9,032 nt of DNA from Desulfobulbaceae bacterium (GCA_030632405.1 DAOVUU010000064.1:1-9032); one strand, 5' to 3'; shown: positions 1 to 7,080, counted from the first letter of the stretch. Translations and numbers: made by a program. The notes: generated by a model not told the origin, from the sequence alone.

Positions 1-1499
1 AAAAAAGGAGCATGATTCGAAGTAAAGAATGGCGGGTCCTTTTTAAGAATAGAGGCAATGGCTGGGGAACGTTTGAAAATCGTATCAAGAAAATGACGTA
101 CTTTGCGGCGATTCCATCCATGTGGGTGGATGAAATTTCTGTATATTGACAGGTCTCCATCATAAAATTCGGAAATTTCAAGAAAAGAAGTCTCCACGCT
201 GCATATTGGCAGGTTAAAAATGGCCAGGTTGAGAAAGCTGATGTGTTCATGGTTTTTTACGGCGAAGACAAGCGTCTGTTGAGCTTCTGCTTCTGTTTCA
301 GAAGGTGTACCGAAAAGAAGATATACGTAGGTCGCAATTCCGGCCCCATGCAGGTTTTCAAGTACCCTGGTGGCAAGCTGTAAATCAATCCCCTTTTCCA
401 TACGGTTGAGGACATCCTGGTTGCCAGATTCAAGACCTAGCTTCAACATGGTGCAGCCGGAATTTTTAAGCGATATACAGAAGTCTCTGTCACTCAGCTG
501 GGGGGCTATTCTGGCGAAACCATACCAGGGGATTCCTGAAGGATTTTCACAGAGGGCGTTCAGGGTGGAGGGGCTTATGGCGTTGTCCAGAAGGTGGATG
601 AGTGAAGGTGAGGTCTCATGTACAAGAGTGTTGAGGTCATTCACTGTTGTGGCCGGAGGAATATGGCTGTATCGGGTGTTCTCAGTTTTTTCCGGGCAGA
701 AATTACATTTTTTCCAAAAGCAGCCTCTGGACGTAGTGTAGGGAAGGATAAATCCGGGTGAGAGATATCTGTTTTTGACTAAATCGGTATAAGATGGTGT
801 GACATATTTTATAGTCCTGCGTATGTCTAAAAGTTTTAGCAGTGGTTCTTCACCTTTGCCGGGAATGTAGTTGTCAACCAGATCTGGAAAAGGATTTTTC
901 CAGGTCGGATTGGAAAGCCAGGTCGTAATAAGCCCCCCTCCTAGAACAATATTTATTTTCGGGAAGTGAGATTTGATAAGCCCTATCAATGAAAAAGAGC
1001 AGAGGGCCTGGCTGAGGTAATTGAGTGAGATGCCAATAATGGCTGGATGGTGAAGAGATATCAGTTCCTCCAACCTCCTGTAGAAGTATGGGAAAAAAAT
1101 ATTTTCTTCAGGATGCTTTGCCGTACCTCGCAGATCGGAACTCTTAAGCGGCGATCTTTGTCTGTCGACATAATTCCCAAAGGATAGTTGAAGATCAAAT
1201 CTGTTCCCTGCGTTTTCAAGTATTCTGTTGAGGTCAGACACCGCACGTTTATATCTATCGATGTTGGTGTAAATGTCAGGGGAGCAGAGTGACTGAATGT
1301 TTTTTTCTCTCGCTTTTAATGCGCGCCTGCTCCAGGTGTCATTTACAGGTTCTGCCGTGTCAAAGAGATAGTGTAGCCCTTCGATGTTCATGTCGATAAC
1401 GGCACATGGCTTGCCGTGGGCCCTGAGTGTTGCCGAAAGATAGGCAAGGGCAGCCGGTGGTTCGGATGGTTTAGTCAGTGGTGGATGAATTATGAGCAT
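1..1499 (-). CDS. B12-binding-type radical SAM protein, 3' part cut by the left window edge
   Basis: The minus-strand frame is open from an ATG at 1499 to the left edge with no stop (499 codons), so the C-terminus lies outside. Residues 1 to about 215 look like the cobalamin-binding Rossmann domain of B12-dependent radical SAM enzymes: the start MLIIHPPL, then a GISLNYLSQA-like strand-helix and IVLGGGL. No DxHxxG cobalamin-histidine motif was seen, as in many family members. The radical SAM core follows, with a cluster motif TSRGCFWKKCNFCPEK whose cysteines are residues 260, 265 and 268. The spacing is CX4CX2C rather than the classical CX3CX2C. A later LGLESGNQDVL segment near residue 350 is typical of the barrel in this class. 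Such enzymes reductively cleave S-adenosylmethionine using a 4Fe-4S cluster; the substrate cannot be told from the sequence. The start has no clear Shine-Dalgarno sequence. Family assignment is firm, function unknown. Confidence 0.9.
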   Translation of the reverse strand, partial: MLIIHPPLTKPSEPPAALAYLSATLRAHGKPCAVIDMNIEGLHYLFDTAEPVNDTWSRRALKAREKNIQSLCSPDIYTNIDRYKRAVSDLNRILENAGNRFDLQLSFGNYVDRQRSPLKSSDLRGTAKHPEENIFFPYFYRRLEELISLHHPAIIGISLNYLSQALCSFSLIGLIKSHFPKINIVLGGGLITTWLSNPTWKNPFPDLVDNYIPGKGEEPLLKLLDIRRTIKYVTPSYTDLVKNRYLSPGFILPYTTSRGCFWKKCNFCPEKTENTRYSHIPPATTVNDLNTLVHETSPSLIHLLDNAISPSTLNALCENPSGIPWYGFARIAPQLSDRDFCISLKNSGCTMLKLGLESGNQDVLNRMEKGIDLQLATRVLENLHGAGIATYVYLLFGTPSETEAEAQQTLVFAVKNHEHISFLNLAIFNLPICSVETSFLEISEFYDGDLSIYRNFIHPHGWNRRKVRHFLDTIFKRSPAIASILKKDPPFFTSNHAPF

Positions 1500-1522
1500 G
1501 ACGAATAAAGAGAGTGTATTTT

Positions 1523-1542
1523 TTTCGCATTATTTCGCATTA
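1523..1542. repeat. Two perfect tandem copies of a 10-bp unit, operator-like
   Basis: TTTCGCATTA occurs at 1523-1532 and again at 1533-1542 with no gap. Read on the minus strand it is TAATGCGAAA twice. The 10-bp period places both copies on nearly the same helix face. The repeat lies 24 bp upstream of the radical SAM start codon and overlaps a possible -10 box for that gene, a position where a repressor could act. Binding of a regulator is inference. Confidence 0.5.
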
Positions 1543-1544
1543 TA
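1539..1544 (-). promoter_or_regulatory. Possible -10 box of the radical SAM gene
   Basis: A perfect TATAAT reads on the minus strand from 1544 to 1539, 39 bp before the ATG at 1499. No good TTGACA-like -35 was found at 16-18 bp spacing (the best is AACTTA or GAACTT), so this is only a half-supported promoter. The rest of the 1500-1670 spacer is AT-rich. No convincing promoter for the plus-strand Tim44-like gene was identified in it. Confidence 0.35.
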
Positions 1545-1670
1545 TATGGCAATCTGCCTGATAAGTTCTTACTCTTTCGATGCTACTATTTCAAGTAGTT
1601 GCGAAGTGAATTTTTTTTGAGAATTTTCATAAAAGACAATCTCGTAAAAACCTCAAAATGGAATGTACTT

Positions 1671-2579
1671 ATGATGATGTATTTCAAAAAACTGGCACCT
1701 TTTTTTATGTTACTCATTGCTTTTTCGCTGGTGGAAGGAGGGTTGAATGCTGACTATGCAGATGCGAGATCGAAATTCGGAGGTCGTTCCTTTAAAATGA
1801 GTCCCAGAAAGGCTCCTGCCAAGACTACGCAGGGGACCAGGACGCAAAACAAAAGCAGCTTTGGTCGTGGGTTGGCTGGAGGCCTCCTCGGTGGAGCTAT
1901 TGGCGGGATGCTCTTTGGCTCGATGTTTGGTGCCGGGGGAGAAGGGATGGGGATTTTGCCGATTCTACTTCTTGCCGGGGGGGCCTATTACTTCTTCCGT
2001 AAAATGAAAAGACCAAATCAGAATAACTATTCATCCTATAATCAAAACCAGGGTCAACAGGGGATGGGGAGTGTTTTTGGTGGGGGAACAGAAAATAGTG
2101 GGTCCGGCAGCCACCCTATACCCGAATATCAGGATCCTGTTGAAGAGGGATTGGCTCAGATCGGGGAAAACGACAGGAAATTTGATAAAGATTATTTTGT
2201 AGAAATAGCGTCCGATGTGTTTTTTAAGATACAGGCCGGGTGGATGCGCCGGGATCTGGATTCATATAGACATCTGCTTGGGGATCAGCTTGCCGGTGAA
2301 TATGAAGGCCATTTTGCCGAAATGCATCAAAAGGGATATATCAACAAGCTTGAAAGTATCGCTGTCAGGAACATAAAAATCATTGCGGCAGGCAGTGATG
2401 GCACTGAGGATTTTGTGACTGTTCTTTTTTCGGCCAATCTTCTTGACTATACGGTAGACGATAAAAATGGCGAGTTGATAGATGGCAGTATGACGGCTCC
2501 TGTGAAATTCGATGAGAAGTGGACCTGGGCGAGACCGGTTGGAACTGAGCAGTGGAAGTTAGAAGGAATTGAAAAATGA
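1671..2579 (+). CDS. Tim44-like domain protein, exported or membrane-anchored
   Basis: From the ATG at 1671 the protein has 302 residues. It begins with a signal-like segment: lysines at 6-7, a hydrophobic stretch at 8-21, and ADA at 30-32 as a possible cleavage site. An earlier in-frame TTG at 1599 would put 24 polar residues before the signal, so I prefer 1671; ATGs at 1674 and 1677 are equally possible, and no strong ribosome binding site separates them. A basic, low-complexity stretch follows, then a Gly-rich hydrophobic region (64-90) and a membrane-type helix at 94-109. After a Gln/Asn/Gly-rich linker comes a C-terminal alpha/beta domain of about 140 residues, with FFKIQAGWMRRDLDSYRHLL and a final WTWARP..WKLEGI, matching the bacterial Tim44-like family (PF04280). 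In mitochondria this fold recruits import motor components to the membrane. In bacteria the role is largely unknown, so I give no function. Confidence 0.88.
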   Translation: MMMYFKKLAPFFMLLIAFSLVEGGLNADYADARSKFGGRSFKMSPRKAPAKTTQGTRTQNKSSFGRGLAGGLLGGAIGGMLFGSMFGAGGEGMGILPILLLAGGAYYFFRKMKRPNQNNYSSYNQNQGQQGMGSVFGGGTENSGSGSHPIPEYQDPVEEGLAQIGENDRKFDKDYFVEIASDVFFKIQAGWMRRDLDSYRHLLGDQLAGEYEGHFAEMHQKGYINKLESIAVRNIKIIAAGSDGTEDFVTVLFSANLLDYTVDDKNGELIDGSMTAPVKFDEKWTWARPVGTEQWKLEGIEK

Positions 2580-2604
2580 TGGCGTCGTAAAAATGGTATG
2601 AATT

Positions 2605-2760
2605 GCACTAGTTGGTGTCCATCCAGAAACGAGAATTTTTGGGCTAAATCGAGACGCAGGAAAAATTTTACCACAGGCATATAGGTGATATCCCGAGGAT
2701 AAAATTTTTCCTGCAACGAAGGGTTAGAGCAAAAAGGCCGTTTCTGGACGGCACTAGTTG
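2605..2760. mobile_element. MITE-like imperfect palindromic element with 10-bp flanking direct repeats
   Basis: The 10-mer GCACTAGTTG stands at both 2605-2614 and 2751-2760, in the same orientation, as a target-site duplication would. Between them the DNA is one long imperfect inverted repeat. TCCAGAAACG at 2622-2631 pairs with 2739-2748, TTTTTG blocks pair further in, and the innermost 15 bp pair perfectly. The element carries no transposase gene and fills most of the 196-bp gap between the Tim44-like gene and pdxH. A minus-strand ORF reads through it (2716-2447) but continues antisense into the Tim44-like gene, so I do not call it. It could be a non-autonomous transposable element or a REP/BIME-type palindrome, and its transcript could also act as a folded RNA or a terminator. 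The structure is visible; mobility is inference. Confidence 0.65.
2656..2714. repeat. 15-bp perfect inverted repeat forming the core hairpin
   Basis: GCAGGAAAAATTTTA at 2656-2670 is exactly complementary to 2700-2714, with a 29-nt loop. The loop can pair further through short GG/CC and ATAT/ATAT matches. The stem is AT-rich in its middle, and no U-run directly follows it on the plus strand, so it is not a textbook intrinsic terminator. It is the apex of the larger palindromic element. Confidence 0.85.
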
Positions 2761-2765
2761 AGAGT

Positions 2766-2770
2766 GAGGT
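2766..2770 (+). promoter_or_regulatory. Ribosome binding site that decides the pdxH TTG start
   Basis: GAGGT at 2766-2770 lies 5 nt before the TTG at 2776. There is no in-frame ATG before codon 46, and the family is already conserved from about residue 6 onward. The TTG with this site is therefore the best start. The site begins only 5 nt after the right-hand direct repeat of the palindromic element. Confidence 0.65.
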
Positions 2771-2775
2771 AGGTT

Positions 2776-3417
2776 TTGGACATCAGTCAGTTTCGTCGTG
2801 AATATATATGGGGGGGGCTTTCTCGCGGGGATCTTGAGTCGGATCCCGTGACCCAGTTCTCCCTGTGGTTTGATCAGGCCCGAAAAACAACTATTTCAGA
2901 TCCGACTGCGATGGTTCTTGCAACTGTTGACTCTCACGGTCAGCCAAGCCAGAGGACGGTCTTGTTGAAATATTTCGATGAAAAAGGATTTGTTTTTTTC
3001 ACCAATTTCGGTAGCAGAAAGGCTGCTGAAATTAAAGAGAACGATAAAGTGAGTCTGCTTTTTGTCTGGCTGGAGCTTGAGCGGCAGGTGATGATTAACG
3101 GCAGGGCTCAGAGGATATCAACTGCCGAATCAGCAAAATATTTTATGACCAGGCCAAAGGAGAGTCAGCTTGCTGCATGGGTCTCCAGTCAGAGTCATAA
3201 ACTTTCATCCAGGCAGATGCTGCTGCAGAAATTCCAGGAAATGAAGAGCAAAATTGGTGAGGGCAAGGTGCCTTTACCCTCTTTTTGGGGTGGATATCGT
3301 GTCGAGCCCACGGAAGTTGAATTCTGGCAGGGAAGGAAGAGCCGCCTGCATGACAGGTTTCTCTATACCCAGGCCTCCAATCCTGGTTCCTGGTCGGTGG
3401 AGCGACTCGCTCCGTAA
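2776..3417 (+). CDS. pdxH: Pyridoxamine 5'-phosphate oxidase (PdxH)
   Basis: The product (213 residues, close to the 218 of the E. coli enzyme) is alignable from end to end with PdxH. The enzyme oxidises pyridoxine 5'-phosphate and pyridoxamine 5'-phosphate to pyridoxal 5'-phosphate with FMN and O2, in the cytoplasm as a homodimer. Visible landmarks are RREYIWGGL near the N-terminus, DPTAMVLATVD (42-52), the FMN/phosphate-binding RTVLLK (60-65), FFTNFGSRKA (74-83), VSLLFVWLELERQV, the PLPSFWGGYRV block, and the closing EFWQGRKSRLHDRF with Arg190 and His192, equivalent to the substrate-binding Arg and His of E. coli, then VERLAP at the end. The O2-dependent reaction would mean that a host with an otherwise anaerobic lifestyle meets oxygen or uses the salvage route then. 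Codons 12-14 contain an unbroken run of eight G. The gene converges with the minus-strand cluster, with 27 bp between stop codons. Confidence 0.96.
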   Translation: MDISQFRREYIWGGLSRGDLESDPVTQFSLWFDQARKTTISDPTAMVLATVDSHGQPSQRTVLLKYFDEKGFVFFTNFGSRKAAEIKENDKVSLLFVWLELERQVMINGRAQRISTAESAKYFMTRPKESQLAAWVSSQSHKLSSRQMLLQKFQEMKSKIGEGKVPLPSFWGGYRVEPTEVEFWQGRKSRLHDRFLYTQASNPGSWSVERLAP

Positions 3418-3444
3418 AACTCTGGATCCTCCTGTAGAAAAGGG

Positions 3445-4068
3445 TTATTTCAAGCCCTGCAGCCGAAGTCTGGCACTATCCAGGTCAAAAAAATCAGGAT
3501 CAAAACTGCTGCTGCCTGTCAACTCAGATAATTTCCTGTAACCACTGCTGGACCGATCTTCCCGGGAAGCTAAAAGTGACTGGTATTCATGGATATCACT
3601 CATTGTTTCCGGCGGGCATGCCTGCTTACCTGAGAGAAGAACCGGTTTGGGCAGTTCTTCTTCTAAAATCACAACCTCTTCGAGCCGGATTTCATGTTCC
3701 CAGATATCTCCGGCATCGTAGAGATAGGCGAACATGAACTGCATCCCCTCTTCCAGGTCCTGGAGTTTATAATTTCTCTCATCATATCTTTCGTTTTCTT
3801 TGATAGCGCCGCTCCCCAAAGTCGGTGCATAACTTATTTTCCCAACCAGGAATTGGTGCACGTGGGAGTCACTCCACCCCATAGAGGATTGGATCACATG
3901 ATGAAGAGTTGCCAGGCTGATACTGCCCGGAACCTGAACACGGCGCCAGATAAGTGGATCTGAAAATGTCAATGAGATATGAAGTACGTAACTTGGTATT
4001 GGCTTATCCCTTTTGGCAGTTTGTACATCTTCTTTTTCAGGGAATGCACCGGTAATTATTTTGGCCAT
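3445..4068 (-). CDS. Plasmid pRiA4b ORF-3-like domain protein
   Basis: The 207-residue product matches the pRiA4b ORF-3 family (PF07929, also known from the IS1096 TnpR-like accessory protein). It has YVLHISLTFSDPLIWRRVQVP (27-47), a helix with LHHVIQSSMGW..SHVHQF (55-73), FAYLYDAGDIWEHEIRLEEV (113-132), GKQACPPE (147-154) and the C-terminal SFDPDFFDLDSARLRL (188-203). The usual PEDxGG element after the Cys-Pro-Pro is replaced by PETMSD. The family's biochemical activity is not established. The ATG at 4068 has an AAAAGAGG site 7 nt upstream (AGAGG at 4080-4076), inside the end of the GTPase gene. The two genes overlap by 13 bp, so translation is probably coupled. No transposase or other insertion-sequence trace is nearby, so this copy seems to serve the GTPase operon rather than a mobile element. 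Confidence 0.88.
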   Translation of the reverse strand: MAKIITGAFPEKEDVQTAKRDKPIPSYVLHISLTFSDPLIWRRVQVPGSISLATLHHVIQSSMGWSDSHVHQFLVGKISYAPTLGSGAIKENERYDERNYKLQDLEEGMQFMFAYLYDAGDIWEHEIRLEEVVILEEELPKPVLLSGKQACPPETMSDIHEYQSLLASREDRSSSGYRKLSELTGSSSFDPDFFDLDSARLRLQGLK

Positions 4069-5495
4069 ACTGAAACCTCTTTTATAGAATCGTCCTCGGA
4101 TATTTCCCGGAGACTGGTTAGCAGGAGTTTTCTGAATTTTTCTTTTACTCCAGAAACATCTTCGTCCTTGTTTTTTTGGATTGTTTTGAAAAAATTCTGA
4201 CAGATTTTTATATTTTTTGAGGGCCAGTTATGAGTGAATCCCTTGTGTGGTTCCATTGCCATCGAAGTCGCCTCTGATTTGGGGTAATCTCTTCTGCCAT
4301 GGGCCCAGTTTATTGTGTGCTGGTAATAGAGCAGGATTCTGTTGAGCAGTATAAAAAGCAGGTCAATGTTTTTTGGTGGCCCGATCTGTACCGTCTCTCC
4401 TCCCAATGGAATACCGAGTATCTGTGCCCGGCCTGATATGTTCTCGCCGCCAAAGAGTGCCCCCAGTGCTCCGGCAACGCCTCCCAGAGCAGTGAACAAA
4501 CCCAGAGCATGACCCAGGGCGGCAACATCAAGGCCCGTGCCGATGGCTGCACCCCCAAGGCTTCCAGCTATTACAGACTGCTTTTTGGTCAGGCCGAGGA
4601 GTTGCCAGTTTTTCTCATCGAACAGGTTCTCCGGGAGTATGGAATGTGGAGGCAGGTTGTAGTTGAAGATGTTGTGTTTAAACAGTGCCCTGATCTGCAG
4701 TTGAGCCGATTTCTCTTTCTGGCTCAGGATCTCTTTATACTTCTGGAAGAGTTTTTCTCTGACTGCTTCCTCTTCAGACTGTGAGCCGATATTCTTGCTC
4801 AGTTTTAAAGAAAGGCAGTCCTTAAGCAGGTTGGTCATGATTTCCGCAGTATGATTGTTGCGTTCATTCCAATCTTTTTTAAAGGCATTGATCACCACGG
4901 AAAGAGGGTTATACCAGTCCTGGTCGATGGATTTCAGTGCCTCAAATAATCGGATTCGCTCTGCATAGGTAGCACGATGCGCATTGAAGAGCTGATTGGA
5001 ATTAAAATTCTTTCTGAATTCTATTTTCCACTCGTCAAGAAAGCCAAAATTGTCATCCTTACAGTTTATGATTGCCATCCTCGGTTTGCCGGTGAGTCGC
5101 AGAATTTCCATCTCTGACCTGTCAACATTACGTACCGGACGGGAACCGTCAACCACATAGATAATTCCAGCCCCCCGCTCAACCGGTTTGAGAAGCTCAC
5201 AGTCGTCATGGAGTTCAGGGATATTGACGGCTGATTGTCTGAACTTCTGTATAATCCGGTCGCCGTTATGATGAAGTTTTTTGAACTGGCTGAGTACTCT
5301 GGCCGGGTTCTGAAAGCCGGGTGTGTCGGTAAATCGCAGCAGTTCCTTCCCGTCTATAATAACAGGAAAGGTACGGCATTCGGTTGTCTCACCTGGAGTT
5401 GGGCTGACTCTGACCGAATCGTCTTCTGCCAGGGTGGAAAGGACTGACGATTTACCTTCATTCGGGTGGCCGAGGATTGCAAATTCTGGAATCAT
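4056..5495 (-). CDS. GTPase of the DUF3482 family with a glycine-rich membrane-hairpin segment
   Basis: The 479-residue protein starts with a Ras-like/Era-like G domain. The P-loop is GHPNEGKSS (9-17), switch I is TPGETTE with Thr37/Thr38, and G3 is DTPG (57-60). The G4 position reads INCKDD (143-148), so the usual NKxD Lys is Cys145; guanine specificity cannot be taken for granted. Helical sequence follows (about 150-275), including an acidic and lysine-rich stretch (238-265) that could form a coiled coil. Then come LFDEKNWQLLGLTKKQ and a Gly/Ala-rich hydrophobic block (307-350) that could insert into a membrane as a hairpin. This layout fits DUF3482 proteins, which regularly sit beside DUF2868 genes, as here (7 bp gap). 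The ATG at 5495 has only a distant AAGGA site. A role at the inner membrane together with the DUF2868 protein is inference; the cellular process is unknown. Confidence 0.88.
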   Translation of the reverse strand: MIPEFAILGHPNEGKSSVLSTLAEDDSVRVSPTPGETTECRTFPVIIDGKELLRFTDTPGFQNPARVLSQFKKLHHNGDRIIQKFRQSAVNIPELHDDCELLKPVERGAGIIYVVDGSRPVRNVDRSEMEILRLTGKPRMAIINCKDDNFGFLDEWKIEFRKNFNSNQLFNAHRATYAERIRLFEALKSIDQDWYNPLSVVINAFKKDWNERNNHTAEIMTNLLKDCLSLKLSKNIGSQSEEEAVREKLFQKYKEILSQKEKSAQLQIRALFKHNIFNYNLPPHSILPENLFDEKNWQLLGLTKKQSVIAGSLGGAAIGTGLDVAALGHALGLFTALGGVAGALGALFGGENISGRAQILGIPLGGETVQIGPPKNIDLLFILLNRILLYYQHTINWAHGRRDYPKSEATSMAMEPHKGFTHNWPSKNIKICQNFFKTIQKNKDEDVSGVKEKFRKLLLTSLREISEDDSIKEVSVWPK

Positions 5496-5502
5496 GGTAC
5501 GT

Positions 5503-7080
5503 TCAGGTTCCTTGGGCAGATGTCAGAGGGAAGAGATAGAGATAGGGGTCACCGAGACTGGCTGTTTTCTGCTGCCAGATTGTGTAGTCATTTTTTGATA
5601 CAGGACTGAAAGTTTTTTCTGCAGGACGACCTGTAAGTGCGATGGTGATAACCGTATCTGCAGCGACAACAGATCGAAGTTCGCCAAGATAGGTCAGGAA
5701 ATCAATGAGTGGTACCATCCAGCCCTCCATCAGGATAAAGAGGCCTGTATTGTCATCCCAAACCTGCCGCTGGAGGTACTGTTTTACCTCCTGATCGCCT
5801 TCATAGTCAGTCATGAACTTGAGTTGTTTTTTCACTTCAAATCCATGGCTCTGTAGAATGTGTTTGAAATTCTGAGAAGGAATAGTGTGGTAGATATCGC
5901 AGGGAATGAGGACGAATTGAGGGAGAAGATGGTGTCCCGCCGTTGGTTGAAACTGTTCTGTCTCTGCAGTCGATATCGATTCACTTTCCGCTGTTTTTTC
6001 TTCAGGGGCCGCCTGAGTTGAAACGAGGGGTGTCAACATTCTCTGAGTGAGTCTGCGGCAGGATGCGGAATTGAATTGTATCTTTTGTAATGATCTTTTT
6101 TCCATCCATCTGCCGGCCAGGTAACATCCTCCGCGGAAAAAAAGGCCATAGAAGAGAATACAAAAAACCAGAAACGGCCACCAGGAAACCAGATCCTTAG
6201 TCGTCAGGTGGTAGATTCCGTCTTTGAGGAGAATTCTGCTCCCCTCTATTTCTTCGGGGGAGGGGAATGCGATAGTGTCAGGTACAAACCATGACCAGGG
6301 GAGGGCCATGAAGAGAACAATCTTATGCAGAGCTGCTGCACTGAGCTGCAGGGTGGACTGCCAGCCAAAGGCGAGGTCGCTGGTGCTGATTTTTAAAAGA
6401 GTTGACCCCAGCAATCCGGCATTAAAAGAGAGGGCCAGAATTTGCGAAAGGGTAAAGAGCGGCCAGTAAAAGAGTGAACCGTATATTTGATTGTGTGATT
6501 TGATCAATCCCATGGCATGATTGATGTCGTTCTTTTTGGTGGTTGAAAGGTCCTTATTACATCGGTTGCAAGCCATTTTAGTCAGTTTATTGAAGAGTCT
6601 ACCAAAAAACAGAGCATAAAAGGTCGGTAAAGAACCCCTTCCCGCCAGTCGGCGCAGTGCGAAAGACGATCCCATGAGAAAGGTGAGCAGGATCTGCGAG
6701 AAAATGAAAAAAATCAGGAATTGGAAGACATTGACAGGAGTAGTGCCGGAGTAGGAAAAAAAAGACAATCCAGCCGTAAAGCCGAACAGACTGCCCCCGA
6801 TTATACATAATCCTTTAAAGAGTGAAAGGGTATCCTGGAAAATTTCACCGGGACTTTTGTTTTCGTTGCCCGGGAACTCGCTGTCGACGCGCTCCTGTAA
6901 CCATAAGTTGATCAATGCACTGTTATCGGATGAGTTGGAGGTGGATTGTTCCTGTTTTTTTAAAAATATATTCCTGTCCCGTTCACGTGAATGTTCTGGT
7001 GGATCACTTGTATCCTTGTGAAAAAAATATTCAAGGTCAATACAATCCTTATAATTCCATTTCTGTTTCATGAGGGCCAT
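5503..7080 (-). CDS. DUF2868 multi-pass membrane protein
   Basis: The protein has 525 residues from the ATG at 7080, or 522 from an in-frame ATG at 7071. The N-terminal 85 residues are polar. Hydrophobic segments fit membrane helices at about 88-110, 117-138, 203-228 and 297-318, with a weaker one near 250-266. A CNRC pair sits at 171-174 in the loop between helices 2 and 3. After a variable Glu/Ser/Thr-rich linker (about 355-385) a soluble C-terminal domain begins. It contains FVLIPCDIYHTI, then FILMEGWMVPLIDFLTYLGELR, ITIALTGRP, DYTIWQQKTASLGDP and YLYLFPL, a pattern I associate with the DUF2868 family. DUF2868 genes typically precede DUF3482 GTPase genes, as here. The domain could be the membrane receptor or anchor for the GTPase (inference). 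Neither start codon has a good Shine-Dalgarno sequence. Confidence 0.87.
   Translation of the reverse strand: MALMKQKWNYKDCIDLEYFFHKDTSDPPEHSRERDRNIFLKKQEQSTSNSSDNSALINLWLQERVDSEFPGNENKSPGEIFQDTLSLFKGLCIIGGSLFGFTAGLSFFSYSGTTPVNVFQFLIFFIFSQILLTFLMGSSFALRRLAGRGSLPTFYALFFGRLFNKLTKMACNRCNKDLSTTKKNDINHAMGLIKSHNQIYGSLFYWPLFTLSQILALSFNAGLLGSTLLKISTSDLAFGWQSTLQLSAAALHKIVLFMALPWSWFVPDTIAFPSPEEIEGSRILLKDGIYHLTTKDLVSWWPFLVFCILFYGLFFRGGCYLAGRWMEKRSLQKIQFNSASCRRLTQRMLTPLVSTQAAPEEKTAESESISTAETEQFQPTAGHHLLPQFVLIPCDIYHTIPSQNFKHILQSHGFEVKKQLKFMTDYEGDQEVKQYLQRQVWDDNTGLFILMEGWMVPLIDFLTYLGELRSVVAADTVITIALTGRPAEKTFSPVSKNDYTIWQQKTASLGDPYLYLFPLTSAQGT

Noticed and set aside
370..741. Plus-strand ORF of 123 codons
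   Set aside because: It lies antisense to the radical SAM gene across its cluster motif region and resembles no family.
1599..1670. TTG start giving the Tim44-like protein 24 more residues
   Set aside because: It would bury the signal sequence behind a polar stretch and has no supporting ribosome binding site.
2447..2716. Minus-strand ORF of 89 codons through the palindromic element and the end of the Tim44-like gene
   Set aside because: Half of it is antisense to a conserved coding region and the rest is repeat sequence; it is probably a chance frame.
3399..3413. Hairpin GGAGCG-ACT-CGCTCC as a pdxH terminator
   Set aside because: It lies within the last codons of pdxH and is not followed by a U-run.
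3445..4068. Remnant of an IS1096-like insertion sequence
   Set aside because: No transposase, terminal inverted repeats or target duplications flank the gene, and it overlaps the GTPase gene as an operon member would.
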